A stretch of 64,000 bases of DNA from Patagioenas fasciata (Eukaryota; Chordata; Aves; Columbiformes; Columbidae), in contig NC_092541.1 in the NCBI RefSeq assembly GCF_037038585.1, positions 3,159,445 through 3,223,444 of the forward strand, read 5' to 3'. Positions 14,178-25,600 of this stretch are shown here, piece by piece. Below the pieces are notes generated by a model. It worked only from the letters and a program-made list of their open reading frames with translations. It was not told the origin of the DNA and searched no databases. The position numbers and the translations under genes were made by a program. Position 1 is the stretch's first letter. Each line of letters opens with the position of its first letter.

Positions 14178-16233
14178 CTGGACCCGTGGGGAAAGGGCAG
14201 GTTGGTGCTGCACAGCAGGACTGTGGCTTCAGCCCTGAGCACACTGCAAACGCCGCTGTGTCCGAGCTGCCCCGTGGCGAGACGTGGGCTGCTGCTAAAA
14301 CCCCACCGAGGCGGGAGGCACCTTCCAGGCACCTTGCAAACCCTTTGCAGCCCCTGCTGACACTTTGCTTGTTCTCCGCAGGCTCAGCACCACAGAGGCG
14401 GCCAGAGGGCAGCAGAGCAGGACCCAACCTGGCTTTTAAGGAGATCTTTGCTGCCACAGGGGCCATTTCCCCAAACCATGAGGAGCTGGGCTGAACCCAC
14501 ATGGCTGCCCAAATCTGTAAACCAGACCTTCCTGATGGGTGTCCTGTGCCTGGGCAAGAGCATCTTTGCATGTTTGCTAAGGAACTAAATATCTTGGGTA
14601 TTTTTTTCCTTCTCTCCCCTCCTTGTGCCTTCCCCCAGGTAAGCGATAATAAGGATTACGGCCCCTTCATTGCTGTGAACTCAGTATTTGCATGCAGAGC
14701 CACTGTTTGCTGCCACAGGAGGTGTTTTGGGCCACGTGGGTTGGAAAAGCTCGGGTGTTCTTTTCCCAAAAGCCCATCCGGGGGTTGTGTGATTCCCGTG
14801 CAGCCAGCCTGTGCTGCCGAGATCTCCTCCCATGTTAAAACTTGGATTTGAAAGCCTGGCTATAACCTTTTAAATAAAACCATGGTTAAGCTGAGATGTG
14901 CCCTGGCCATGCGCTGGGAGGTCTGGGCTCATGTTCCACAGCCCATCCTGGCCCCTCGTGGCAGAGCCAAGAGCCGTGGTACCGACCCACGGCGGAGGCG
15001 GCTCCAAACCACATGAACCCCACGATGTTCTTTGTACCTGGGGGGATAGAGCCACTCACCTTGGGGACACGGGGCCACCCCGCTCAGCAGCAGAGACGTT
15101 CAGAGACCATCCGGGAGGAGACGGCGCCGGCTGCACCTCGCGCTCCGAGACTCCGTCAGCTCTGTGGGAGCAGATGTCTTTGGTCCTTAAGCTGATAATA
15201 GACTCAGGAATAAGCTGGTCAGGTGTTGGGCATTAGCCCCAAAGCCCCGGGAAATGGGTGGGGGAGGATGAGGATGAGGATGGGGAGGAAGGGTGGGTGG
15301 GTGGGGTGGCCCTTGGGCTCTGGCCATAGGTGTCCTGTGGGAATGAGAGCAGTTTCTGTGGGGCCCGGGAGGGACAGCGAGGGGGCGGCTGGGCTGGGGG
15401 TCCCCGGGGTTTGGCTGGGGGTGTCCCCAGGGCCAGGGCAGCTGGGGCGGCTCCTGGTCCCTCCGGTTTGGAGAGGAAATCCATCCCGCCCCTCGTCCCC
15501 AGCCAGGAAGGGCCGAGCCCTGATGGGTTCACTCCTGGCCCAAGTGACCAGGGCTGGGGACAAACCGGGGGGGCTGAGGAAGCGCCTGGGAGGAGGAGGA
15601 GGAGGAGGAGGAGAGTGGGGGGGATTTCCAAGCACTCAGAGTGAGAATTTCCTGCCCTCGCCTCGGCCTCACCCGTGGGGATGTGAAACACACGCAAAGC
15701 ACAGAGGGACACGCTGTTCTGAGCCTCCGCGGTGTCATTGTCACGTCTTCCGTGCTGAGCAGGGTCTGGGTGACCCGGCAATGCTGTGTGGGATGCGCAG
15801 GGCGCTCGGGGACGTTCTGGGGTGCAGGACCAAGCGCTGCCCTGGGCTCTGGGTGACAAAGGTGAGGGGACGGGAATTGCCGTCCCTGGATGTCCCCGAG
15901 CCTGGCTCAGCCCCGCACGTGCTGGGACAGTGACAATGGCTCATGGCGGGTGGCAGAGATGGTGGTTGGGGTCTCTGGCAGCTTCTCAGGTGCTCACCCC
16001 CACCCCACGCTGACACACCTTTGTCACAGCTGTCACCCCCTGCCCCACTGGAGTGACCCCTGCATGTCCCCACCTCGCCTGGCCACCCCGAAGAGCCGCA
16101 GCAAAGGTGGCAGGATGGGCTCCCCGCCCACGGGGTGTCCCTGGGGGGGACAGGGACACTGCGGCGCCCACAGGCCCTGCGTCAGCTCCGCCGGCGGCTC
16201 CGGGCGGGCGGGAGGAAGTGGGGCCCGGCCGCC
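14178..16233. other. Shared upstream region between GNGT2 (-) and ABI3 (+)
   Basis: About 2 kb of non-coding DNA between the divergent genes. It must hold the GNGT2 non-coding first exon and both promoters. A homeobox-type GGATTA at 14653-14658 could bind CRX/OTX, known activators of cone genes. GGA-trinucleotide runs lie near 15590-15612, and the sequence just before the ABI3 start is GC-rich. No exact transcription start can be read. Confidence 0.5.
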
Positions 16234-19200
16234 ATGGCGGAGCTGCAGCGCCTGCGGCAGCACGACATCCCGGCCGGGCGGCAGCTGCTGCGCGACCACC
16301 ACGGCAACCTGCAGCGTGTGGCCGACTACTGCGAGAGCAACTACCTGCAGGTAAGGGACGGGGACGGCGGGGACGCCGCGGGACGAGCGGCGGCTCTGGG
16401 GCTGGGTGTGATGCTGGGGCAGCGGGGAGCCTGGCTATGATGGGGATCCTGGAGGTGACTCTGCCCATGGGGACAGGAGCCTGAACGTCCCTGTCCATGT
16501 CCCACTGTGTGCTGCTGCTTGTCTGTGGGTGTTTTCTCGTGCCTCAGTTTCCCCTCTTGCTGCACAGCAGCTTTTCTGCTCAGCTCTTGGGTGGGTTTGG
16601 GATGAAGGGCAAGTCCTCAGGGGTCTGATGAGAACTGAGACACCGTCCCCAGCACGGCTGGTGGCACAGCCGGCTGTCCCCATGTGTGGCCACTGGTGTC
16701 ATGGCTGGTTGTCCCCATGTGTGACCGGCTGGTGGCATGGCCAGCTGTCCCCATGTGTGGCCACTGGTGGCACAGCCGGTTGTCCCCATGTATGACCACT
16801 GGTGGCGCGGCCGACTGTCCCCATGTGTGACTGACTGGTGTCACAGCCACTGTCCCCAAGGGTGGCAGGAGGCTGAGCTGGGCTCTGGGCTCTGGCACTT
16901 GCGGGATCGGCAGCGTTTGGGGAGGAATCCCAGGGAATCCCCAGAGCTGGAACAGCCAAGTGCTGCTGCCGTTTGGTGTCTGTCCGTGTGTCTGTGTGGC
17001 CGTGTGTCCCGCTGTGGAGCTGGAGGAAGGCTGATGCATTTGGAAAGCAGAAGGAGGCACCTCTGCCCCCGTGTGACCCGGTGGGGACACGGAGCAGCTG
17101 GTCCCAGCGGCCGTTCCCCGCAGGCGAGCGACGCGCGGCAGGCGCTGGAGGAGACGATGGCGCTGAGCACGCAGTCCCTGGCCAGCGTCACCTACCAGGT
17201 CAGCAGCCTGGCCAGCGCCTTCCTGCGGCTGCTGGACCTGCAGGCGGCCGAGCTGCGCCAGCTGGAGGCCACGGTCGGCTGCGTGGCCCAGGTGGGACCA
17301 TCGGGGGGTCTGGAGGGGCTGGGGACCCCCTTCCCCGCTCGAGGAGCCTGTCACCCCCGAGCGTCACCTCGCATAGGGATGCAGGAGCCTGTCCCGGGGT
17401 CACCCAGCCCTGTGTCACAGCATGAAATCAACTGGGTGGCTGAAGCTCATGCGTCCCCCCAGCACTGCCCTGTCCACCATCCCCTGCTCCAGGACGGGCC
17501 AGGTCCCCTATGGTGGCATCGAGGGTGCCACTTGTCCCGCTGTGACAGGGCAGAACGGGGTCTGTCCCTGCGGTTTTGGCGGAGCTGGGGGGGGTTCGGG
17601 CTCAATCCTGATGCTGATACAGGGCTGGGGAGGGTGGTGGGATGTGGGGGGGGCCCGGGAAGGGGCAATGGGGACAGTGTCACCTCCACAGAGGGTGGAC
17701 ATGCACAAGGAGAAGGTGTCTCGCCGCGAGATCGGATCCTTGACCACCAGCAAGACGTTCCCGTCCCACCAGAAGATTGTGCCCCCTCCCGGCCCCCCCT
17801 GCCTGGAACCCTATTACAGGAGGCCCCTCAGCTTCAGTGTCCTGGATGACATCGGCCATGGCATGAAGGTCAGCGAGGGGTGGGACGCTGGGTCCCCAGT
17901 GTCCTCAGGGTGGCACTGGTGGGTGCACACGGGGGCTCAGCCCCTCCTTGCTGGAGCGTGGGGGGGTCTGTCCATGTCCCCTGAGGCTTCCAGCGTGGGG
18001 GGGACACGATCACATGCAGCAAAGGGAAACTGAGGCACGCAACGCTCAGCAAAGACCGTTGGTGTAGGGAGGGCTAAGCTGCCCTCCCCACACGGTGCTT
18101 CTCCCACCCCAAAAGCAGGAAGGGACCCATGGCGGGGTTCGGCAACCTGGGAGGCACCAGCCCCGGGTGAAGCCACCAGGGGGAAGTGACAGCGACAGGG
18201 CTGTGGTTCCCACGGTGGCTGGTGCCTCTTGGCCGCCTCCGCACCCAGCGCTGGCAGCTCCTTCCGCTTGGCTGCTCCCACGGGGGTGATGGGGACCTCG
18301 GGGTGCTGCTCCCAGAGGGGTGACGGGGACCTCAGGGTGCTGCTCCCACAGGGGTGACGGGGACCCCGAGGTGCTGCTCCCAGAGGGGTGATGGGGACCT
18401 CGGGGTGCTGCTCCCATGGGGGTGATGGGGACCTCGGGGTGCTGCTCCCAGAGGGGTGATGGGGACCTCGGGGTGCTGCTCCCATGGGGGTGATGGGGAC
18501 CTTGGTGCGCTGCTCCCAGAGGGGTGACGAGGACCTCGGGTTGCTGCTCCCACAGGGGTGATGGGGACCTTGGGGTGCTGCTCCCACGGAGGTGATGAGG
18601 ACCTCGGGGTGCTGCTCCCAGAGGGGTGATGGGGACCTCGGGGTGCTGCTCCCATGGGGGTGATGGGGACCTCGGGGTGCTGCTCCCACGGAGGTGACGA
18701 GGACCTCGGGGTGCTGCTCCCGGAGGGGTGATGGGGATCTCAGGGTGCTGCTCTCATGGGGGTGACAAGCACCTCGGGTTGCTGCTCCCACGGGGGTGAT
18801 GGGGACCTTGGGGTGCTGCTCCCACAGGGGTGATGGGGACCTCGGGGTGCTGCTCCCATGGGAGGTGCAGCGCTCTGGGGTTCAGTGAGTTTGTGGAGTG
18901 GCTGTGGCCGCCCTGACCCATGGTGTCCCCATGTCCCATCCTGCAGGACCACAGCACCCAGCTGTCCCGCACCGGCACCCTGGCACGCAGGGGGACGAAG
19001 GTGGCGGCGCAGGCGGGGGGCACCCTGGGGTGAGGCTGCGGGTCGGGGGCTTTGGATGTGTCACCCAGCAAGTGACAAGGGTGGGGACAGAGCCCCCAGC
19101 TGCACCTCGGGCTCGCCCGATGCTGCTGCCATGGGGGTCCCGTCCCCATCACTGTGCTGGGGGGGTCAGCGGCCACTCTGTCCCCAGGAGAAGTGCCCGT

Positions 19201-20474
19201 GTCCCCGAGCCCGTCCAGCCGCCCGTGGTGCCTGAGGACAAGCTCTCCACAGCCTCCTCCTCCTCCTCACTGGCGTCTGCCAGGTACTGGGGGGCTCTGG
19301 GGGGCAGGGGGTGCCGGGGGGTGAGGGCAGTTCTGCTGCAAAGGCATTTTGACAAAAAAGATGGGTTTTGGGAGTGGGAAATTTGCTTCCCTGGGCAGCA
19401 CTTGTTTCTAGAGCAAAATTATCCCCTGATGGAGGGTCCCTGATGGGGAGGGGGTTTGTCCAGGGTGGGGAGGGGGTTTGTTCGGCGTGGTGGTGGGGAA
19501 TGTGTTTGGGGTTCGCACACAGACACCAAGATCAGCCCACGTGGTGACCATGACGAGTGACCCCTCGTTCTGGTGTGGGACAAGTGTCTGTGTTTGAAGA
19601 GTGGGGACAGAGCCGCCCCCACCCTGACACTGCTGCCCCCCCAGCTCAAGTGGAGCCCTGACAGCCCCCACTGAAGATGTGTCCCCCGCACCGGGGCCAC
19701 TGCCACCACCTGTGGCCACCATTCCGCCACCCCCGGCCCTCCCCGGGGACCTGCCCCCGCCGCCACCAGGGGACCTGCCCCCCCCGCCACCGGGGGACCT
19801 GCCCGTGTGCCTGCTGGACCTCGTGTCCCCAGGTGAGCACTCGGGGACCCAGAGACACCCAGCACACGGGTGAGTGGGGACATGGGGGTGAGTAGGACAT
19901 GGGGTTGAGTGGGACACGGGGGTGAGCAGAACACAGGGGTGAGCGGGACATGGGGGTAAGTGGGACACGGGGGGGGCTGCACGTGGCCGCTGCTCCCTGT
20001 GGAACCCGCCGTCCCTCAGCGGTTTTCCATGACCTTTGCAGCCCCTGACGACCTCGAGCTGCCGCCGCCTCCGGCTTTGCCCGACTTTGAGGATATGGCG
20101 CCACCACCACCCCCCACTGCAGAGGACCCCCCCTGGGCCCCCGAGAGCTACCTGGAGAAAGGTGCAGTGGTCCCCAGACCCCCATCCCTTCGCCGTGGCG
20201 CTCTTGGCTGAGCCCCCGTCCTGAACCGCAGCACTGGCGCTGGTGGGACGAGGATGGGGGGATGCCAGGGCTGCTCCTGTGCCCTCAGCCCAACGGTCCT
20301 TGTCCCCCCGCAGTGGTGGCCCTGTACCCCTACACACGGCAGAAGGACAACGAGCTCTCCTTCCCGCCCGGCGCCCTCCTCTTCGTCACCCGCCGCTACT
20401 CGGACGGCTGGTGCGAGGGCGTCATGGGCGAGGAAGCGGGTTTCTTCCCCGCCAATTACGTGGAGCCGTTCTGA
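16234..20474 (+). CDS. ABI3: ABI family member 3 (NESH), SH3 adaptor
   Basis: Adaptor of the WAVE actin-regulatory complex, expressed mainly in blood and microglial cells in mammals. Eight coding exons: 16234-16350, 17124-17291, 17692-17868, 18947-19029, 19188-19283, 19645-19832, 20042-20161, 20314-20474, giving 369 residues (human 366). The N-terminal Abi homology region spans roughly residues 1-150 (ADYCESNYLQ; RREIGSLTTS; RRPLSFSVLDDIGHG). A serine-rich linker follows, then a proline-rich section with three GDLPPPPP-like repeats, and a C-terminal SH3 domain (ALYPYTRQKDNELSF ... GWCEGV ... FFPANYVEPF). The start codon has a good context (GCCGCCATGG). Several introns carry minisatellites. 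Confidence 0.96.
16650..16860. repeat. About 36-bp minisatellite in ABI3 intron 1
   Basis: Five to six diverged copies of a unit with GTCCCCATGTGTG and CTGGTGGCA. The copies differ by small length changes (about 35-36 bases). Confidence 0.85.
18268..18862. repeat. 33-bp minisatellite, about 18 copies, in ABI3 intron 3
   Basis: Unit GGGGTGATGGGGACCTCGG followed by GGTGCTGCTCCCA, repeated about 18 times with single-base variants. The 33-base period keeps minus-strand frames open (18791-17937), giving false proline/serine-rich proteins. Confidence 0.95.
19868..19975. repeat. Short tandem repeat with splice-donor-like units, ABI3 intron 6
   Basis: About six copies of an 18-20-base GGGACATGGGGGTGAGT-like unit beginning some 35 bases after the exon-6 donor. 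Five copies carry a donor consensus (GTGAGT at 19870 and 19888, GTGAGC at 19922 and 19939, GTAAGT at 19956). Confidence 0.85.
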
Positions 20475-21535
20475 GCCCCCATGTCACCCATATCCCCCAT
20501 CCCCCATCCTGCATTCTGTATCCCCCGCATCCCTTATCCCCCATCCTGCATCCCCCGCATCCCGCAGCCCCATCCTGGAGCACCCAGCCCCTCTCCCCTT
20601 TGCCTTTTCTCCACATTTTGAAGGGCAGCATCCCTGGTGCCGGGAGGTTCAGCACTGGGCACTGCAGCTCCCGGCTGATGGGGACACAGTGGGTGGCACC
20701 TCGGGCCCCTGGGCTGGTCCTGGTGACCCTCACGGGACCAGGAGATGGGGCCATATGCCCACGGGAACCAGGAGAGCAGCACCCGCCGCGTCCCCAGGGA
20801 TGTGCCTGCTGTCCCCCCAGCCTGAGCCTCCGAGGGGACAAGGCCAGGCCCCGTCCCCAGCATCAGGTCCCCACAGGGTCCCCCGAGCATCGCTTTAGCC
20901 TGGCCTGCTCTGCCGTCCCCCCCGAGGAAGAGAAACAACACATCTGTGCGGCTCCGAGCCACTTCACGCCCAGGTTTATGTCCTGGATACAGCTTGTGCA
21001 CCTATCTGCAATATATAGATCTATATCTATACACATATATATGTATTTTGTTTTAATTCCATGGCTTTAAGTTCCACACAGTTGACCAGGGTCCGGAGGA
21101 GGAAGAGCAAAGAGGGGGGAGGTGACAGAGGAGGAACAACTCGGGGCTGCTTTGGTTATTTCCCGCTGCTCAGGTGTGTGTCGGGGTTCCTGCGGTTTTG
21201 GGGGGGTCCCGAGCCGCCCTCAGACCTGTAAGGCTGCGGAGAAATCCGGGGGAAGCTGAGACCAGAGAGCAGCCAGGGGGCTCCTGGCAGAGTGCAATTA
21301 GACAGGGTGATTAATGCTGCGGGGGCCGGGGGGGTAATGCTGATACTGAAGTGCCCCAGCACCTCCCGGGGGTTCAGCACCTCCGGCGCAGGGCAGGGGG
21401 TCGGTGTGATCCAGCAAACACGGGGTGACCCGTGGGACATGGGGACATTTCCCTGGGAGCAGCAGCACTGGGTGGAGGTGGAAGCCAAGGGCCGGTCCCC
21501 CCCGCTCTGCCCATGCCCTGGGCACTACGGGAGGT

Positions 21536-21541
21536 TTTATT
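21536..21541 (-). terminator. Poly(A) signal AATAAA, minus strand (PHOSPHO1 candidate)
   Basis: TTTATT on the plus strand, 380 bases beyond the PHOSPHO1 stop. If used, the PHOSPHO1 and ABI3 transcripts overlap tail to tail by at least 60 bases. Confidence 0.45.
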
Positions 21542-21598
21542 TCCAAGGTACCACCTTTCCCAAAGGTTTCCTGTTCCTCGTGTCGTGTTATTTCAGAG

Positions 21599-21604
21599 AA
21601 TAAA
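21599..21604 (+). terminator. Poly(A) signal AATAAA (ABI3 candidate)
   Basis: 1.1 kb after the ABI3 stop. A second AATAAA at 21725-21730 could be an alternative. Both lie beyond the opposite-strand signal of PHOSPHO1. Confidence 0.45.
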
Positions 21605-21920
21605 GTCTCAAGGGACAGTTAACCCCGTGGCAAAGGTTCAGCTGCTGGCGGTGCTCACGGCTTTTAGGGATTGCTCTTGTAAAGCCAAAAGGGAAAGAAA
21701 AGAAAATCAAAATTAAAAAAATATAATAAAGAAATCACTATTAGTGTTGCTGCCCCCCCGCGGGGCTGACGTCCGAGCTGCATAGAGAAGGCTTTGCCTG
21801 GACAGGGATGGAGAATTGGGACCTGGAGAAAGTGCTTCAATCCCGGGGAGCAGGAGCTGGGGCGGGAGCGCAGCTGGGACGTGGGGTGCAGGATGTGGCC
21901 CCACTCGGCCCGGCCCAACC

Positions 21921-22673
21921 TCAGCCCTTCTTCTTGAGCAGCTCCTGCAGGTACCGGGCGATCTCGGTGGCCGAGTCCCAGGGGACCAGCGTGGCCTGGA
22001 ACGCGCCCGGCTGCTTGTGCTGCAGCTCCTGGGCCAGGCGGTGCATGGGGAAGCCCTTCCGTGGGAACGCCACGTCCGCCGCCGTCAGCGCCGCCGCGGG
22101 GCAGAAGTCGTTGGCGCCGTCCCCCACGTAGAACACCCGCTGGAACTCCACGTCCTCCTGGGCCCGCTCGGCCAGGTACTCAGTGAGGATTTTGCGTTTG
22201 CACATGTTGGCCGGGCAGTCAAGGCACTTGTGGCTGTGGTAGGGCCCCAGGGTGAGGTACCCCCGCTTGTCGAAGCCCGAGGGGTTGCTGAAGATCTTGC
22301 GGAAGAGCGAGTGGATCCCGGCCGCCCGCAGGCTGCACTCGATCCCGAACATGTTGGCGTCGGAGATGAGGATGATCTCGAAGAGCTCGTGGTTCTTGGA
22401 GAGGAACTGGAAGAGGTCGGGCATGCCGGGGGACAGCGGGATGCTCTCGTACACGGCCTTGAAGTCGCCCATCCTGACGCCCTGGTCGCCCAGGTAGCCC
22501 AGCACGCGCTGCATGTACTCGTTGTAGAAACCCTCGCGGAAGGTCTGGCGGATCCGCTCCGGCAGCGCCTGCCCCGGTGCCGCCCGCACCACCGACTCGT
22601 CGCTGTTCTCGTTGACGATGGTCTCGTCAAAATCGAAGACCAGGAGGTATTTGGGAGGCCGGGGGTTGGCCAT
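21921..22673 (-). CDS. PHOSPHO1: Phosphoethanolamine/phosphocholine phosphatase 1, main exon
   Basis: HAD-superfamily phosphatase that frees phosphate from phosphocholine and phosphoethanolamine in matrix vesicles and starts bone and cartilage mineralisation. First found in chicken chondrocytes. From the ATG at 22673 the frame gives 250 residues. HAD motif I is DFDETI (residues 14-19, nucleophile Asp14), motif II is in LISDAN, and motif IV is GDGANDFCP. The cysteine-rich CLDCPANMC segment is family-typical. A minus-strand acceptor lies at 22683-22685, and the frame stays open through it (codons for S-V-G before this Met), so an upstream exon could add an N-terminal extension as in mammals, where the longer form also begins in a separate exon. 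It converges with ABI3. Confidence 0.95.
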   Translation of the reverse strand: MANPRPPKYLLVFDFDETIVNENSDESVVRAAPGQALPERIRQTFREGFYNEYMQRVLGYLGDQGVRMGDFKAVYESIPLSPGMPDLFQFLSKNHELFEIILISDANMFGIECSLRAAGIHSLFRKIFSNPSGFDKRGYLTLGPYHSHKCLDCPANMCKRKILTEYLAERAQEDVEFQRVFYVGDGANDFCPAAALTAADVAFPRKGFPMHRLAQELQHKQPGAFQATLVPWDSATEIARYLQELLKKKG

Positions 22674-22689
22674 CCCCACACTCTGCCGG

Positions 22690-25600
22690 GGAACGACCAG
22701 GCCCAGTTAGCTCAAGGTACTTGGGCGCAGCGATGGCGGCAGCAAGGGACACCAAGGGACAGCGACACTTCTTGTCCCCAGGTGGCTCGTTTGCCCGGCT
22801 GGGCTTGCAGGGGCTAATCCCCCACGGACAGCCCTCCCTCCAACCCTCAGCCATTTATCTGCCTATAAAGAGATCATTTTGTCACCGCTAATCCATTCCC
22901 GCGGTCACTGTGTCGGTGCCACCGCACAGGTCCTCCCAAGGACAGCGCCCGCCCGGGCAGTTCTGTGCAGGGAGGGTCCTCGGGGGGGATTTACCCCCAT
23001 TTATCCCCAGTCAGGGGGGTTTGTGTCTCTGCAGCCCCCTATTGCTGCCAGGACAGAGGAAAACACCTTGCAGGTTGATTTCCGTTCCATCCCCCGGCAG
23101 GGACCGCAGGCTCCTGAGCCGCCTCCTGCCCCGCTCCAAATCCAAATTAAACCCACTTTTGCTTCTTAAAGCCACCGCACCCCCCGGGACCTCCCGTGCT
23201 GTCTGCGGCTGGAGGTCACAGGACGGGGACCCAATCCCTGCTCCTTGCCCCGGAGGACAGAGGGGACAATCCTATTGAGAGGGGACAGGGCGGTGACGAT
23301 GGCACTGACCTTAAACAGGCATGGCAGCCCTGCACCCCCGCAGCACCTTCGCATTTTCAGAGCATCCTCGGCCGGCAGCGCGGGGCCGAAGGCAGCTCAG
23401 GGCTCTCCTGCCTGCAAACCAGAGACGGGGGTTGTTAATGGTTTGGGGTCATTAATGGTTTGGGGGTCATTAATGGTTTGGTCACAGCATGGCTGGGTCT
23501 GTGCCCTGCCCTGGACTCCCACGCTCGGGACCTTCCGCACCAGGAACGGAGGAATTAGCGCCCGGGAGGGGGAAGCGGCAGAGCCCGCTTAATGCCGCTG
23601 ATCCCGCTTAACTCCCCCAAGCAGCCGGGCTTTGCCGCACGTGAAAGCAGCCAGCGCCAACGGCTCGGCACCAAACCCCAGCAACACACCCCCTGTGCCA
23701 AAATTGCCCTGATTTTCTTCCAGTATAATTAGTCTGGGGTGTTTCTTTTAATGCAGTAATTATGCTGGAACGATGGTGGTTCCCCCGCAGCTCCCGGGGG
23801 GATGTTCCCGTCTGCCCCAGAGCGAAGGCAGAGCCCTGATTACGGTTCCTGATTTTTGCCGACCTCTTGTGGTCCGTGGAGATCAAAGCAAAGAGATGAG
23901 AAACCTCAGAATAAACCACCCTGGCAGCCAAGCCCGGCTGGAAACTCCAGCACACGGTTATGGGAGGAACAACTCACTGGGACGTGGGGCTGGGAGGAGT
24001 TCAATGATATTTTCTTGTCACCAGCACAAGAATAGGAAGAGTTTTCCAGCTATTTTGGGCACAAATGCGATTCACGGCTCTGCTGAAACCCCAGACCACA
24101 GCTGGAAGGTGGACAGTGCACAGGGCTCTCCAGACTAAACCCGGCTTGAAATCTTGGAAAAATGGCTTTTTGTGAACCAAATTAGTTATTTCTGGGCAGA
24201 AGCATCCACCAAAAGCTGAAGTTTATTTACAGACACCACTTGAAGCCAAATAATGCAACAGCCATCCCAGGAGTGGCTTTAGCCACGATTTAGTGGTCCA
24301 AACCAAGAGAAACTGAAAAAGGATTAAATATGAAAGAGTAACTAGTTTTTTTTTGTTATATTCTAAAAAGGTGCCAGTGGTGAGAAGAATAATGTGGGTT
24401 TAAGCCTCAAGGAGAGGTTGCGGTACCAATGGAACGGCTGGTGAACGCCATGTAAGGGATGATGGGGACACAAAGCACTGAGCTGCCCCCAGAAAGCTGC
24501 CCTGCCCCACACGTTTGCGTTTTGCAGCACAGGACGGGCTGGGACACGTCCCAGGGTCGGGCCAGACGAGGTCAAACAGCAAACCCACAGCATCGCTGCG
24601 GCTGGGAACGGCTCATGGCTCGTGTCCCGTAGAGCAGTTGTGCACAGAAGTGACTCACCCGGCGGCTGCGTCCCCGCAGCGCGTCCCTCCGCCTCCCGCA
24701 CGAAAGGGGCTCCCTCCAAAACCAACGCAGAGCGGCCGTGCTTCCTGACATTATGCAAAGCCTGAGCGTTGGAACAGAAGAGAGCAGAGATTTGCTCGTT
24801 AATCACATCGAACACAAAGGCTTAAACCAACTGAGTTTGGGATGAGGGTCAAAAATATGCCTGATATAAGCTGGGTTCACCAGGAGGATAATTTCCCAGG
24901 GTGGTTTATCTCCCAATCTCCCTGTTTTCTTCCCCTCCACCCACCCTCGATCCTTGTGCCCCAAAGAGGTCCAGGGGGGGAGAGGCTGAGCCCAGCAGCA
25001 CCCCACGCCCTCCTTATCTCCACTGATCAGTGTCCCGGGACCTCGGTGCTGCCGTGTGGTTTCGGGCTTAATCCCGCTCCGGGTTCAGCGCAGGACGAGC
25101 AGCAGCACCCGAATTGGGAACCGGAACGGCTGAGCCCTGAGAGCGGGGGCACACGGGGACACAGGGACATTTCCCCACGGCAGGCGCAGTCCTGGGCTGG
25201 TTTTAACCCCTCGTTGTCCTCTGCTCTTGCGTGCTGTTCACATATTTTCACCTTCAGAAACCATTTGATATTTGTGGTGTGCACAACACCTTCGAGGTTT
25301 TTTAAAATTTGGACTCAAAACGCAACCACCGACCTTTGGCAAACGCGTTTGTCCAACCCCCGCCGTCCCCCCCCCGGACAGTATTAAGGGCAAAACCAGA
25401 GGACAGAGTCCTGCTGCCCCAAAATCAAAGGGGAAAACAGCACATCGGGCACGTCACCGGGACGAGGAGGCAATTTCACTGCTTCTGGAATAAAACCCGA
25501 CTCAAACCTGGAATAAAACCCGACTCAAACCTGGAATAAAACCCGACTCGCTCCCATCCCCATCCAGCTCCGCAGTTCCCCACGCAGCAGCAAATGAGCA
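22690..25600. other. Non-coding region upstream of PHOSPHO1
   Basis: No recognised gene. It probably contains the PHOSPHO1 5' exon and promoter, which I could not place. It holds a small tandem repeat (TTAATGGTTTGGGGTCA-like, three copies, 23428-23482). The frames present are short and show no family signature. Confidence 0.5.
25485..25550. repeat. 23-bp tandem repeat, 2.9 copies
   Basis: Unit CTGGAATAAAACCCGACTCA plus AAC, starting at 25485, 25508 and 25531. Copies are identical over their shared length, so it is probably recent. Each unit carries an AATAAA. Confidence 0.95.

Larger units (their letters stand above)
20475..21620 (+). other. ABI3: ABI3 3' untranslated region (inferred)
   Basis: Begins with a C-rich repeat of CATCCCCCATCCTG-like words (about 20484-20585), then a TA-rich microsatellite at 21012-21050, and ends near AATAAA at 21599-21604. 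No other coding frame is convincing. Confidence 0.55.

Noticed and set aside
17937-18791. 284-codon minus-strand frame
   Set aside because: Repeat of the 33-bp unit in ABI3 intron 3.
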